Source: Talaromyces rugulosus (taxonomy: Eukaryota; Ascomycota; Eurotiomycetes; Eurotiales; Trichocomaceae). From it: a DNA stretch of 64,000 nt. Within the stretch, counting starts at the first letter, position 1, and every line of letters begins with the position of its first letter. The position numbers were made by a program, and so were the translations under genes. Under the pieces are notes generated by a model, which saw only the letters and a program-made list of their open reading frames with translations, made no database searches and was not told the DNA's origin. The stretch spans positions 1,612,001 through 1,676,000 of the forward strand of contig NC_049562.1 in assembly GCF_013368755.1 (NCBI RefSeq), in the 5' to 3' direction. Positions 11,002 to 22,050 of this stretch are shown piece by piece.

Positions 11002-12661
11002 TCATTTATTACCAGTAATAGTGAATGTTCCGGTCTTGGAAATCATAAACTCATTTACTGCAACGTCCTTGCCACTCTCTTTTCCCCAACCGCTATCTTT
11101 AATTCCGCCAAATGGTGCTTCGGCAGCAGAACTGTTTCCAGCGTTCTATAGACAATGTTAGTTGAGGAGCTTGAAAATTTTCTACCAGTTTTATTGTTTG
11201 AAATCTCACCAAGCCTATCATCCCTGCCTCGAGGTTTTCTAGCATTCTCCAAAGACGATGGACGTTCTCTGTGAAAACGTAACTCGCAAGACCAAAAGGG
11301 GTGTTGTTAGCGCGTTCAGTCACCTCCTCTTCAGAATCAAAAGGATAAATCCCTAAGACCGGACCAAATGTTTCTTCGGAGCTCATCAACATGTCATCAT
11401 TCATGTCTATCAGAATACATGGAGCCATAAAATATCCTTTGTTTGGCTCACTATCATTGAACTCGAGTCGGCGGCCATTTCCCAAAGCCAGTTTTGCTCC
11501 CTTGGAGATAGCTTCTCTAACGAGTTCTTCCACTTTATCAAGGCTGCGAGCAACGGTCATCGGACCCAGCGTTGTTTTGGGATCCATGCCATGTCCAACG
11601 ACGAGAGTCTTTGTCTTTTCCACCACCCGATGTACAAAGTTTTCGTAAATTTCGCGATGAACAAAGACTCTATTGGCTGTGACACAGGCTTGACCAGCGT
11701 GTCGCCATTTCAGGGCCATCAGTTGCTCGGTGGCCAAATCGAGATCTGCATCTTCGAAAACAATAAACGGGCAATTACCGCCTAGCTCGAGTGTTGATTT
11801 CTTCAGGTTCTCGGAACACAGCCCGGAAACAATTTTTCCAACCCGGGTGCTTCCAGTAAATGTAACCTTTTTGACCAGTGGATGGACGCAAAGAGCCTTT
11901 GAGACGGCGGGCGTGTTGTCGAGGCTCGTCGTCAGTACGTTCAACGTTCCTGGTGGGAACCCAGCTCTAGTAGCGAGATTGGCTAGAACAAGAGCAGTGA
12001 CAGGGGTCTCTGGCGATGGTTTCACGACCATTGTGCATCCAGCAGCCAAAGCAGCACTAACTTTGCGCATAACCAGGGCGATAGGAAAATTCCAAGGCAC
12101 AAGAGCCGCAGCAACACCAATAGGCTGTTTGATGGTAACCACCCGTCGATCTTGGATTGAGCTTGAGGCTGTCAGGCCTTGGACTCGATCTGCTTCGCCA
12201 ATAAACCACCAGCTGAATGTTAACCCGTAATCAATTTCGCCGTATGCCTCGTACAAGGGCTTCCCTGTCTCATAGACTAAGATCTTGGCGAGATCATCTC
12301 GCGAGGCTTGAATGAGCCGATGCCATTCCGCCAATAATTGAGCGCGCTTCCGTGGTGTGAATTTTGAGTACGATTTAGCCGCTGTGTATGTGGTTTGTAC
12401 AGCCTGGTCAACATCTTCAGGTACGCAGTCTGGGCACGAGGTCCATGGCTGTAAAGAACCTGGGTCTTCTACGGCAAATCGTTTTCCCGAGACTGAGGGC
12501 ACCCATTCGCCGTTGATGTAGCAATCAGAGCGTAGTAAATCAGGATCGGATAATTTAAATGGATACTCTTTATCCATATTGCTGTCGTCATGTGTGGATG
12601 TCATTGCGTTTATCGTGCATTTGGTTCTGCAGGACTTCGTTGTTGTGGCCCGTTGCCTCAT
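11002..12661 (-). CDS. Aldehyde dehydrogenase, succinate-semialdehyde type
   Basis: Two exons, 11210-12661 and 11002-11145, encode 531 residues, or 512 if the Met at 12604 is used. The order of motifs is that of NAD(P) aldehyde dehydrogenases: PWNFPIALVMRKVSAALAAG, TFTGSTRVGK, LELGGNCPF with the general-base Glu, HAGQACVTANR with the catalytic Cys, EETFGPVLGIYPF and, after the intron, APFGGIKDSGWGKESG. GFPPGTLNVL and the GQACVTANR context fit the GabD/SSADH subfamily. It would oxidise a semialdehyde to an acid, a typical late step after ring or side-chain cleavage. The first 19 residues are basic and Ser/Thr-rich and could target mitochondria. Substrate assignment is family-level only. Confidence 0.9.
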
Positions 12662-13211
12662 GATTTAAGACTAACATTTTAAAGCAACAATAACTTCGAC
12701 TCAAATCACGTACCGCGCCACTAACTTTTCCCCTTGTGAATAGCTTTGAATGATTTCGTGTACTCGTTTGCGGCGGTCCATGGTGGTACGTTCGGATGTG
12801 GTGGCTCCGGGACGGTCGTAACCCTAGATGATAGTATGCATTCTTTGGGAGTGCCACACCGAGCTACCCCAATGAGATTTTTCGGTCTATTTGGGATACT
12901 TTACAATATGCACATAGTACTGGATGGGGCTACTACTAAACTTTTGTATACATACAGGGTACAAGACGACAACTATAAACAGCCCTAGCGGAAGATTAAA
13001 AAACTGTAAAAGATCCCGAAATCTAGAGGTCATTTTTTTTTCAATATAGGGGATACTAAAAATTTGAAATTATCAATCGCCTAATATTCGAGTCAATCTA
13101 ACCTCTATTTTCATGTTCACCAGTTATGTGTACTAGTACATGCGTGGAGCCGGACAATGCCAACTACTTTTCCTGTTCGTCCCTCGACACAATTCAGTCA
13201 CAGGTTTCCAG
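12662..13211. other. Intergenic: promoter of the aldehyde dehydrogenase
   Basis: No gene was seen. TGGTGGTACGTTCGG lies at 12781-12795 and a looser relative, GGGAGTGCCACACCGAG, at about 12847. Short ORFs here lack recognisable features. Confidence 0.45.
12781..12795 (+). promoter_or_regulatory. Shared GTGGTAC-type promoter element, copy at the aldehyde dehydrogenase
   Basis: TGGTGGTACGTTCGG, about 120-180 bp upstream of the two possible starts of the aldehyde dehydrogenase. Confidence 0.4.
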
Positions 13212-13709
13212 CTATTCTCTTTCATTTTTATTAGCGGATGCAGCTAGATTTATGGTTTCAGCCAGCCAACCCTCCGGATCAATTTGCTCCGCCATGATCG
13301 TTTTCCTTTGGAACAACCATCTCCCGTCACTCTGCCTTTTCAATACATCATCCCAGCGGCCCCAATGATCCGGCATTCTCATATGCGTCCCAGCAATAAT
13401 ATAGCTCTGGCTATGAGCTTCGTCTAGAGAGACAAGCTGCACATCAATAGTCGTAATATGGTGCCTGAGGAGTTTTGGTGGGTTGCCACCAGCAATCTCC
13501 TTTAATTGATTTGGTGCAAGTTGGCGGCCGTCTGGAAAATTGATGATGCCGTCCTTTTCGAACAGCTCTGTGATCATACTATAATCGGATTCCTCACGGG
13601 CGAGAGAAGCATAGCGATGAATGAGGGCAAGGATATGGGTACGAGCAATGGCTTCGTCTGTTAAGCTCATGCCGGCCGAAGTGCCACTTGGGAGAGATTT
13701 GTTGGACAT
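13212..13709 (-). CDS. SnoaL-like (NTF2-fold) protein
   Basis: Intronless, 165 residues. It shows the SnoaL/NTF2 pattern: an N-terminal helix (AIARTHILALIHRYASLAR), LFEKDGIINFPDGRQLAP, then beta-strands rich in His (LLRHHITTIDVQLVSL, YIIAGTHMRMPDHWGRWDDVL) and the closing DGRWLFQRKTIMAEQ. Members act as small polyketide cyclases, isomerases, dehydratases or dioxygenase small-subunit-like proteins. No catalytic assignment is safe, though His and Asp in the pocket region are present. A second NTF2-fold gene lies about 1 kb away on the other strand. Met14 (MSLTDEAI) is an alternative start. Confidence 0.75.
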   Translation of the reverse strand: MSNKSLPSGTSAGMSLTDEAIARTHILALIHRYASLAREESDYSMITELFEKDGIINFPDGRQLAPNQLKEIAGGNPPKLLRHHITTIDVQLVSLDEAHSQSYIIAGTHMRMPDHWGRWDDVLKRQSDGRWLFQRKTIMAEQIDPEGWLAETINLAASANKNERE

Positions 13710-14724
13710 CTTGTGGCTTAGTAACTTTTTTTTATTTGATCTGAAGTTGATATAAAGTTGATCTAAATGAATATTGCCAGATTCATCGGCATTCTCATAG
13801 AATTAATGAGGTTCGTACTTATATATGCTAGATCTATCGTTGTCAACTAGAATAGAATCTAACATCCACATTTGAATATTTCACACACTCTAATGAGATA
13901 TTAATAATTTAATTTCGGTCTCGCGCATTTGTGTTTCCGAGCTACATAACGAATGCTTCTGTTAAATTATACCATAAGGGTTAAATACACGGTCTATCGG
14001 GGTTAGGACAGTTTACGGAGTTAAGATTTTTACACCCACTGTATAAATGCACTAGGTTGGCAAAGTGTAAAGCGTCGTTTTATTTTAATTTTCAAGGGTC
14101 TCCAGAAGATATTTTTTCTTGTAAAATTGCTATTCGACTTATTTCCCACCATGTCACACAGCCAACCGCTATCTTTCCTAATCGGGAAAAAGTGCGACAT
14201 CTAAATCTGAGACATCGATCATATGAACAGGTTGAATCTTGACTAGGTAGACCAGACAAAATCGACTAGCTCTATTTATTTGAGCGGGAATAATAAAATT
14301 ACTAAGAATTCCAAGGTATTTTTTGAGAGGGGCAATGTTGATGTTCAATAAGGGTCAGTACTGGGCAAAGTAGAAGGCAAAGAAGCGATGCCATCAAATA
14401 CCGACTTTCATTGGTGTAATCTAACTGACTCATCGAGCTTGAAATGTAACCAAATGTAACGGAAAAAAAGGCTTGAAATTTACCACCCCTACCCTAAACC
14501 TGGTTTGTCGATGGTTGGCTAGGCGAGACGTAACATAGTCTCATGACCGTTAGAAAAAGAAGTACGTATTATGTGACAAGTCTAAATACTCTTCCAGTCA
14601 CGACCAAGGTCCAGAATCATCCTCGGCTTACCCAGGTAAAGTGTTCTCGCGCGATGTTAGACACTGCAAGATTATTCTGATATTGCTCAGCGAACAACTT
14701 TTTAGAAAGTTATGGTTTCTCCCA
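13710..14724. other. Divergent intergenic region between two SnoaL-like genes
   Basis: About 1 kb, AT-rich, with no supported gene. It probably carries both promoters. Confidence 0.45.
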
Positions 14725-15132
14725 ATGGCTACCACAAAGACTCCGATAAGCCTCACTCACGACGCCCTAGCGGCGCTACCAGATAGCTACTTTAAAACAG
14801 TCGATGAGAGGAATATTGATGCTTTACTGTCTCTTTTTGCTCCCAACGCTACAGTCACGGTTCAGACCGGTAATATCACATACAGTGGTGTGTCGGAGAT
14901 TCGCAACATGTTCACTGCTTTCGTGAACAACTCGAAGACGCTATCACACGAGGTTAAAAATATCGTTGTTGATCCAGTGAGCAGACAAATTGTGACCGAG
15001 CAAACGTACAGTGGCGAGTTAATGGATGGGACTCAGAACGATATGTATAACTGTAATATCTTCAACGTTGATGAAGATGGGAAATTTACTCGTATTATTA
15101 TCTGGATGTCGGGGGCGAATCCACTCAAATAG
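14725..15132 (+). CDS. Small SnoaL-like (NTF2-fold) protein
   Basis: The ATG at 14725 (MATTKTPISL) is preferred to the upstream in-frame ATG at 14641, giving 135 residues. Landmarks are SYFKTVDERNIDALLSLFAPNA (the classic NTF2/SnoaL helix), TVTVQTGNITYSGVSEIRNMF and a C-terminal strand pair YNCNIFNVDEDGKFTRIIIW ending in MSGANPLK. It is predicted to be cytosolic and to form a small alpha+beta barrel that binds a hydrophobic ligand. Function is unknown: such proteins include isomerases and non-enzymatic binders. Its neighbours suggest a role in the catabolic block, but it lies at the edge and could be independent. Confidence 0.75.
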   Translation: MATTKTPISLTHDALAALPDSYFKTVDERNIDALLSLFAPNATVTVQTGNITYSGVSEIRNMFTAFVNNSKTLSHEVKNIVVDPVSRQIVTEQTYSGELMDGTQNDMYNCNIFNVDEDGKFTRIIIWMSGANPLK

Positions 15133-16107
15133 ATTATCAAATATTACGCTTGGTGGATCCTCATCGATTATTTGGTGGATTGATGAACATACCTTGCAGG
15201 AAAAATTGCACTGAGTCATTTCAGAGAATTCATCTACGCAACAAATGTCCTCCCAACACGAAACGGAGGATCTATATTTATCCACCTTGGCTGTGCAGCA
15301 TAGCCAAGCAACACTGACGTGATTGCGCCAAGAGAGAGTGGGGGTTCCTTTTTTTTAATACATATGAAAAAAAAAGCTGCAGCCTGTTCTTGCCATCTTG
15401 AAATCTTGAACTCCACTTCCATGAAAATTCAAGAACTAGTACGGAGTAGTGATAGCCAAGAATAAAAATGATAGGGACGAGAGAGGAGGGGAAGCCAAAG
15501 CAAGGCTTGGCGCGATCCTCCTCCGGCGACGCTGACGTCACTGCTGGCGGCTTATCGCGACAAAGACAGAGCTGTTGTTTGCGGCACTTCCTCTGACTGC
15601 TCGCGATGCATGTATGCGAATGCCAAGGCATTGTGCCACTAGATCCAGGTTTTTTTTTTTTTAACCCTCAATAATATTGCCTGTCACACGCAGATAGACG
15701 AGAACTTGCATTGCCGACGCATTACGTAGCAGGGAGCAGCTTTGCTTGTTGCTTATCGCCGCAGCAACACACGCCCCCACCTCCATCTGCTGCTGTGCTG
15801 CACACCTGTTTCAGCTGCTTCACCCACCAACTCTATACCTGCAGCCGGTCTGCTGGTCATTCGCTCCATGCTAGCTTCAGCCTTGCGGGGAAGGCAGTAA
15901 ATAAAATCTTTTTTTTAAAAAAAAAAACAACAATCCTCGTTCCCTCGTCCGTCTTCGGAGTCTGTGGTGTTTTATTGCTGGCGATCCCACCTATCCGCGT
16001 CGTCTCACTATGATGAGATGAAAACTCAAACAACCGCTTTACTCGGACAGAAAAAAGAAAAACCGGAAGACAAAATAACGAAACCGATACATGTGGAAGA
16101 AAAGGAA
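15133..16107. other. Gene-free stretch with short homopolymer runs
   Basis: No supported gene. There is a poly(T) run near 15650-15661 and an A/T run near 15908-15926. The latter part is probably the promoter and leader of the following secreted-protein gene. Confidence 0.4.
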
Positions 16108-16828
16108 ATGAGGTCCGGTCTGCAAACTCCCGGCGCAATCCCGCTGTTAGCGATGCTCGTCGCAGCCTTGCTGTCGATGACGCCTATCGTTTGCGAGGCA
16201 TGGTCGAAACCCGGCCGCATTCTCGACAGTCGTGGTGAGTAGGCATATACAGATGATCGATGATGATGTTGGGAGACATGATTGCTAAATGGAGAATGCT
16301 ACAGGGTATCAAGACGTTCTTGCCGATGGTTCCGTGGTGTCGAGACCGGCGATGGAGATTTACCTTCCTGGTGACGACGGCACATTACTCGAGTCGAAGA
16401 ACGCCCCAGCCTCCCGCTTAGCACAACCTGTATCAGTACAAAAAGATGAAATGCAGCAAATTTCCATCACTAGCCTATCGAACAACGTCAATGTGCTCCC
16501 TTTCCCGGAGAAAGAAGTGACATGGTGGCAGCGGGTCTGCCGGCTGTCTTCTCTGGCTTCGGTCTCATTCTCGAATGCTTCATCATCCTCTCCATCCTCC
16601 TCTTCAGCACCATCCTCCGGCCATGCTGATCTTCCGAAGCAGCCTGGACCAGACCAATCCTCTAGCAACAAAGTCTCCATGGGTGCAAAGACACCCCAGT
16701 CAGCCACTGTCGAAAACTCGTCTTCTTCGCTCCACAACTCAATTGTCGACTCCTCCAGCCCCATTGAGCGAAACGGTAGTTTCCTCGCTGTTATGGTCAG
16801 TCTTATCGTTGCAATAATGTGGTTTTGA
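16108..16828 (+). CDS. Small secreted Ser-rich protein, probable GPI anchor
   Basis: Two exons, 16108-16234 and 16305-16828, encode 216 residues. The ATG at 16108 is chosen because it starts a signal peptide (hydrophobic IPLLAMLVAALLSMTP followed by VCEA and a likely cleavage site). The mature part has no family I recognise. Its centre is a long Ser/Pro run (SSSSPSSSSAPSS) and its end is a hydrophobic segment (SFLAVMVSLIVAIMWF) without a charged tail, as in GPI-attachment signals. It is therefore likely a cell-wall or plasma-membrane surface protein. The function is unknown. A poly(C) tract lies about 50 bp after the stop. Confidence 0.7.
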
Positions 16829-16880
16829 GTCGGATGCACGCCCTTAATATTAGTCCTCCTACTGTATATCCTTCCTTTCT

Positions 16881-16915
<35 letters not shown>

Positions 16916-17139
16916 ATGAGCATTCATTTCGGCGTTACTGGCTGGCATACCCCTGAGAGTTGGTTGACGTTGGTTTAATTTCGGGATCGGTGCATCTACT
17001 GATATTCAAACTACATACATGCATTATGCATTGACGCGATAAATAGAACAACTGATCAATAATGAGAATGATTTTATGTACGAAAAAACTGCGTTTGTCT
17101 TTACAAAAAATTTCCCTTTCCAACATATATTGAACAATC
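16829..17139. other. Convergent 3' region containing a poly(C) tract
   Basis: A short intergenic space between the secreted-protein gene and the acyl-CoA dehydrogenase, with the C run given separately. No gene was seen. Confidence 0.5.
16882..16915 (+). repeat. Poly(C) tract, 34 consecutive C
   Basis: Unbroken run of 34 cytosines in a convergent 3' region. This is unusual in length for poly(C). The exact length may be a sequencing or assembly estimate. Confidence 0.9.
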
Positions 17140-18614
17140 CTACATTTTAGACCCCCGTTGCAGTTTCTTGAGGCCATTCTGGTAATTCTTGACAAGTTGC
17201 CGCACAGACAAATCCAACAACACATCCTCCGATCCACCGGGGATCCTCGCCGTGGGGACATCTCTGTATATCCGCTCAACAAGCTCTCCTCGCCCCGTGC
17301 GCGTCATACCATTTCCTCCAAATAGAAGCACTGCGCACTGCGCGCATTCGTTGATCACCATACCGGCCTTGGCCTTAGCCAGAGCCGTCAATCCGCCGAG
17401 CTCTCGATCGGCATCCTGCTTGCTCAGCTTGGTCATCTGGTAGAGGAACTGGTCAACCCAGGCAGAGAGAGTCTCCAGCTCTGCACCAGCCTTGGCTAGT
17501 CGATGACGGACGACGGGCTGTGCAATCAGTGGTTGGGAGAAAGCCTCTCGCTGGAGGACGTATTCAAACGAGGTCGACAGCGCAACGCGGGCTTGTCGTA
17601 CGATTCCAACGGCGATCGTGAGCCGTTCGTGGTTGAAGTTGGTCATCACGTACTTCATGCCGGCGCCTTCTGTGCCGACCAGGTTGGATACGGGCACGCG
17701 CACATCGTCGAGTTCGATGTAAGTGGTACCTGACGTTTCCGAGCCGCAGATCCTAATCTTGCGCCTGTTTACACCGGCCTGGTCCTTTAGAGGCACCACA
17801 ATCAGAGACAGACCGGCTGCCCCAGAGCCCGGAGGGCCCGTACGGACAGCCATGGTGGTATAGTCGGCCCAGATTCCATTGGTAATCCTTTCTCCAAGTC
17901 AGATTTTTGTACTATTTTCTTTGCTTTTTTTTCTAAAAAGGATAATTTCAGTAGTCTCAACGCACCATTTCTTCGCGCCATTAATGATATATTCTTTTCC
18001 GTCGGCGGACTTTTCGGCGGTTGTCGTGATATTGGCCACGTCGCTTCCCGCATCAGGCTCCGTAATGGCAATGCAGCTTCTCTTTTTGCACGTCAACAGA
18101 TCCGGCAGAAATCGTTCTTGGAGTTCAGGAGAGCCGAATTTTATGATTGGTGGAATTCCGAATGCCATGCCGGCCGTTAACGAGGTAGAGGGGCCTGAGA
18201 GACCGGACCTAGACATCTATTAGAAAGGAAAACATATCAGTAAAATAGACTCAAAAAACCCGTCGATTCAGCGCAACAAACTTCATCGGTGTAAATTCCT
18301 GTGTGTATATAATCCCACTCTTCGACTTTGACTCCCAAAATATCATTGATGCCAAGTCTCTTCAGCCACTGCACGGGCAATGGAGCTGGAAGGTTGGGAA
18401 GAATCATGTTGTGTTTTGCGAACGTCTCAAAGACATGCTCGGGAACAAAGCCCTCGCGCTCGTACTCGAGGGCGTGTACATGGAGATTTTCGTAAAGGAA
18501 GGCGCGGCATTTCTTCTGGAATTCCAGATGCGACTCGCTGTAGTATGGTGATGGCAGACCGCGGAGGTAGGGCGGTTCGGAGAAAGGTAGAGGGTTGGGC
18601 GAATTGGTTGCCAT
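17140..18614 (-). CDS. Acyl-CoA dehydrogenase family protein
   Basis: Three exons, 18282-18614, 17966-18216 and 17140-17887, give 443 residues in frame. Acyl-CoA dehydrogenase landmarks are IAITEPDAGSDVANITTTAE (FAD-contact motif), ADGKEYIINGAKKWITNG spanning the second intron, FNHERLTIAVGIVRQAR, and AVLLFGGNGMTRTGRGELVE with YRDVPTARIPGGSEDVLLDL at the end. The family forms a 2,3-double bond in acyl-CoA with FAD. The C-terminal IPGGSEDV differs from the common EGTSEI form, as in the fungal branch of uncharacterised members. The N-terminus has no obvious mitochondrial signal, so peroxisomal or cytosolic use is possible. It is next to no obvious partner gene. Confidence 0.88.
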
Positions 18615-19806
18615 GATGTTTTATCGAACAAATATATACAAGTACCGAATTCCTTTTGTGGTCAATATCGATCTGCCAAAAAGAAAAAGAAGGACAGAAA
18701 AGAGAAAGCAGGGCTCGTGTATAAATGAAGCAAGAATTGAAGATGAACGGAGCTCCCCAGCTGCCGCTCCATGTTGTCTGTGGGGTAAGACCCACCACAG
18801 CCGGCCTCGGGTTGCTGGGCCGAGGTCCAGTCGCTCGCGGGAGAGCCTTCCATTGCATTATTATTATGGATGCCGAAAAGATTCCGAATATTAAGAACCA
18901 AACTCACATGCTGGCTAGAGAACGAACTTTCACAGTTCAGATTCCCCCATGGCGCTAATGACGCTTGATACTGGGGGGAAGCAGCTCATTCGTTCACACA
19001 AACGGTATCCGAAAGCGTTGTTTACATGCGGGGAAAAAAGGGTTTGGAAAGGCCGGTGGATTTGATCAAAAATTGGCCCAGATTTGAATATGACAAGTCT
19101 GCAACCCAAAACACCATCTGGAAATCTAGAACATCACTAGGAATAGTCATCTCCGACTTGGTCAACTCCGACGACTGGACTGGAACGGAATCAACATGAT
19201 ATAGTAATAAACTATATACACCAACCCTTAGCAGCAATTTCCAAGCATGCTTTGTTTTTTTTTCTTTAGGCAAGAGAGACATGAACAAACATATTTGTCC
19301 TTGTGCTTCCCCAAATGAGATATTCATTAGCCGCAATGATGATACAAGGCATCCGTTCCCTATCAAACTACACGGCTTCATGCAGTTGACAGGGAGGACA
19401 AACATGACCAGGGACAAACTGAACTGGTCCCACAGTTGTGCCATGTCACATTGAAAACAAGAGCATAATCGCTCAAAAACAGACTTGTACGACACTTTAT
19501 GTGATACCTACGCTGAGCATTTTACCAATAAAACAAACGGGGTTTGAGCTGCTCCCGTGTTACTTGTTTTGTGACACCAAAAGGCTGAGCTCAATACAGG
19601 AGCGCATCCCGTTTTCAGTTGCTACTGCTCTTGCCTAACTTTATGTCATGCCAATATCGTGGAAGAAAAAAAAGACAACCGGAGACGGCCTGGTTACCAA
19701 CAGCAGGAAATTTCTTCAGTCCAAACACATTTCCTTCCACACTTCTCCGAGAGGAAAACATCGCACACTCGCCACCCTGGCACTGAGATACTAGTCACTC
19801 ATTTCA
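18615..19806. other. Gene-free stretch before the receptor pseudogene
   Basis: About 1.2 kb carrying the acyl-CoA dehydrogenase promoter. Several ORFs of 70-150 codons occur on both strands, but none shows family features or a consistent frame bias. Confidence 0.45.
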
Positions 19807-22024
19807 TGACGAGCTACGGAAATGGCATGCCCTCTCAGGCAGGGTCAGCTGCAGAGTCTTCGGTCAACTATAATAACAACTTTATAGTTGGTCCCTCAAA
19901 TGGTGGTGGATTGGTTGTCCTCGGAAATATTTTTAATGGTAATTGATCATGACTTTATTCTTTGAGCTTTTTCTGATTGCTAGCCAATAGAATCGTCACC
20001 GGAATACAATTGCATGCAAGCTTTGCATTCTCGCTACGAGACGGCCAAACATAAACATCCAAAACGCGTGCCAAATACATGCTCTCAATAACCCTATATT
20101 TTTGGAATGGCGTGAAACAACTACGCAACCAATTCTGTTAGTATTAGCAGACCCAGGCTGTGGAAAGTCGGTACTTTGCAGAACCCTGGTCGACGAAATA
20201 TTCAACCCGCCACCGCCGCAATGTTCGGTCTGTTACTTCTTCTTCCAAGAAGATAACGTGGACCTCAACAAAAGCACGGCTGCCCTCTCTGCCATTATTT
20301 TTCAAATGGTGGAACAGGACAAAAGTCTGGTTAACTATGTTAAACCATGGTACAAACGTCGACAAACAGGTCTCTCAGAATCCTTCGATGCACTATGGGA
20401 AATCTTACGTGGCATTATCAATGATCCCAAGCCTAGAACTATCGTATGTGTTTTGGATGCTATCGATGAGTGTGAACCAATTTCAAGGACATTACTCATT
20501 GAGGGAATGGGAGAGTTTGATGGTTATCAGCGAGACAAGCGTTCCCAACTCAAGTTTCTCGTCACTAGCAGACCGTACACAGAAATTGACCGACAATTCC
20601 GACAGAAGTGCAGTAACCTGGCCCTAATCGACATGGAAGATGATGGATTATCCGACCAAGTCGGTAAAGAAATCAACCTGGTGATCGACGACAAAATTCC
20701 GCGTATTTTCAATAGCTTCAGGCATCCGCCTAATACACGAACCCAAACGGAGATTTCTGAAAAGCTAAAAGGCAACAACAACAGAACTTACCTATGGTTG
20801 AAACTTATGCTTGATGCCATCCATGTCACTACTCTGCCTGGGGATCATCAGTGGGCGGCATTTGTAAAGCAGATGCCAACAGGATTGTTTGATGTATACG
20901 CGAATATTCTCGACAAGGTTGATCTTCAAAAGCGGGGAGAAACCATCAAGCTGTTCCGTATTCTCCTTGCTGCTACCAGGACATTAACTCTCAAGGAGTT
21001 GAATGTAGCCCTAGTAGTAGCGGATAGAATCAAAGAGAACGGTCACAATGCAAGACCAGCCCATGACCTATGTTTCTTTGACGAGCATAAACTGGTAGAT
21101 TACATCAGGGACATCAGTGGCCGAACGGTTACTATCGTTGGACCGAATGTTTACTTTATCCATCTGACAATGAGAGAATTTCTCACGACTGGAAATCCCC
21201 CTGCAGCGAGTTGGTTCAGTCAGAGCTTCCAGATATCTCACAATACTCTTGCAGAAATATGCATTTGGTACATTCTACGGCAATTTGAACAGCAATTTGG
21301 CAAACGGCCTCTACCGAGTGCGTGGCAGTGCCCTCTACAGGGTGAGAAGAGAGATCAGACCAGTTACGGGGAATGGTATAAAGGCCACCATCGGGATGTA
21401 AAGCATTTCGTGGAAACAGATCCTTTCCTACCGTATGCAGAATCGAGATGGGCTACGCATGTCAGAAACTCTGGTGATGACTTGCAAATTAAATTACTTC
21501 CCTACGTCCTTGAACTTTGTGGACTCAAATCCAAAGCTTCTATAATGTGGTTCCAGCTTTACCACACACACCGGTGGTTTTGGGACGTTGCTCGTCCTAC
21601 TGAATTTCCTACGTTCGTCATCATAGCTACATGTGGATTAAAGGCAGTCTTGCAGAAGATATGGGATAATTCTTGCGATGCCAACATTGATTTCCAAAGC
21701 CAAGACTTTCTTCAATATTCACTCCGGTTGAGTCTTCTAGCGCTCGTCGCCAGAGAAGGACACATGGATGTGGTCAAATTCCTACTGGATAAGGGTGCTC
21801 ATCCGAACCCGCATCCAGAGCTCAATGGCATGACTCCGCTACATCATGCCTCTTATAGAGGTCACCATTTGCCCAGTTGGAAATTTGACCTCCGAGTCAC
21901 GGAGTCACGGAACACGTTGCAGTTGCATGCAAGGCTGAGCCTGCACAGTCATGTGAACCGAAATTTTCTCGTCCGGTTTTTGGTCTGTTATATAGCTGGG
22001 ATGAAACGGGGTCATGTTTATTGA
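19807..22024 (+). pseudogene. NACHT-ankyrin NLR-like receptor with N-terminal amyloid-type motif, apparently broken
   Basis: Exon 1 (19807-19938) encodes an Asn/Gly-rich N-terminus with a HET-s-like motif at residues 25-43 (NFIVGPSNGGGLVVLGNIF). A 52-nt intron follows, then a linker typical of fungal STAND receptors (CMQALHSRYETAKHKHPKRV...NTC). That frame stops at TAA 20089-20091. The homology resumes one frame over (ALNNPIFLEWRE), so a few bases appear to be missing. The NACHT domain is intact: P-loop ADPGCGKS (20147-20170), CYFFFQEDN, Walker B VCVLDAIDEC. The C-terminal part reaches ankyrin repeats (GHMDVVKFLLDKGAHPNPHP, GMTPLHHASYRGH), then loses the pattern and ends in about 50 unrelated residues. 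These receptors sense a ligand and nucleate an adjacent HET-S-type effector. Confidence 0.7.
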
Positions 22025-22050
22025 TTTATGAGTCATTTCGTTGACTCAAA

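Noticed and set aside
16360..16923. 187-codon minus-strand ORF starting with poly-Gly
   Set aside because: The Gly run is the poly(C) tract read backwards and the rest is antisense to the secreted-protein gene.
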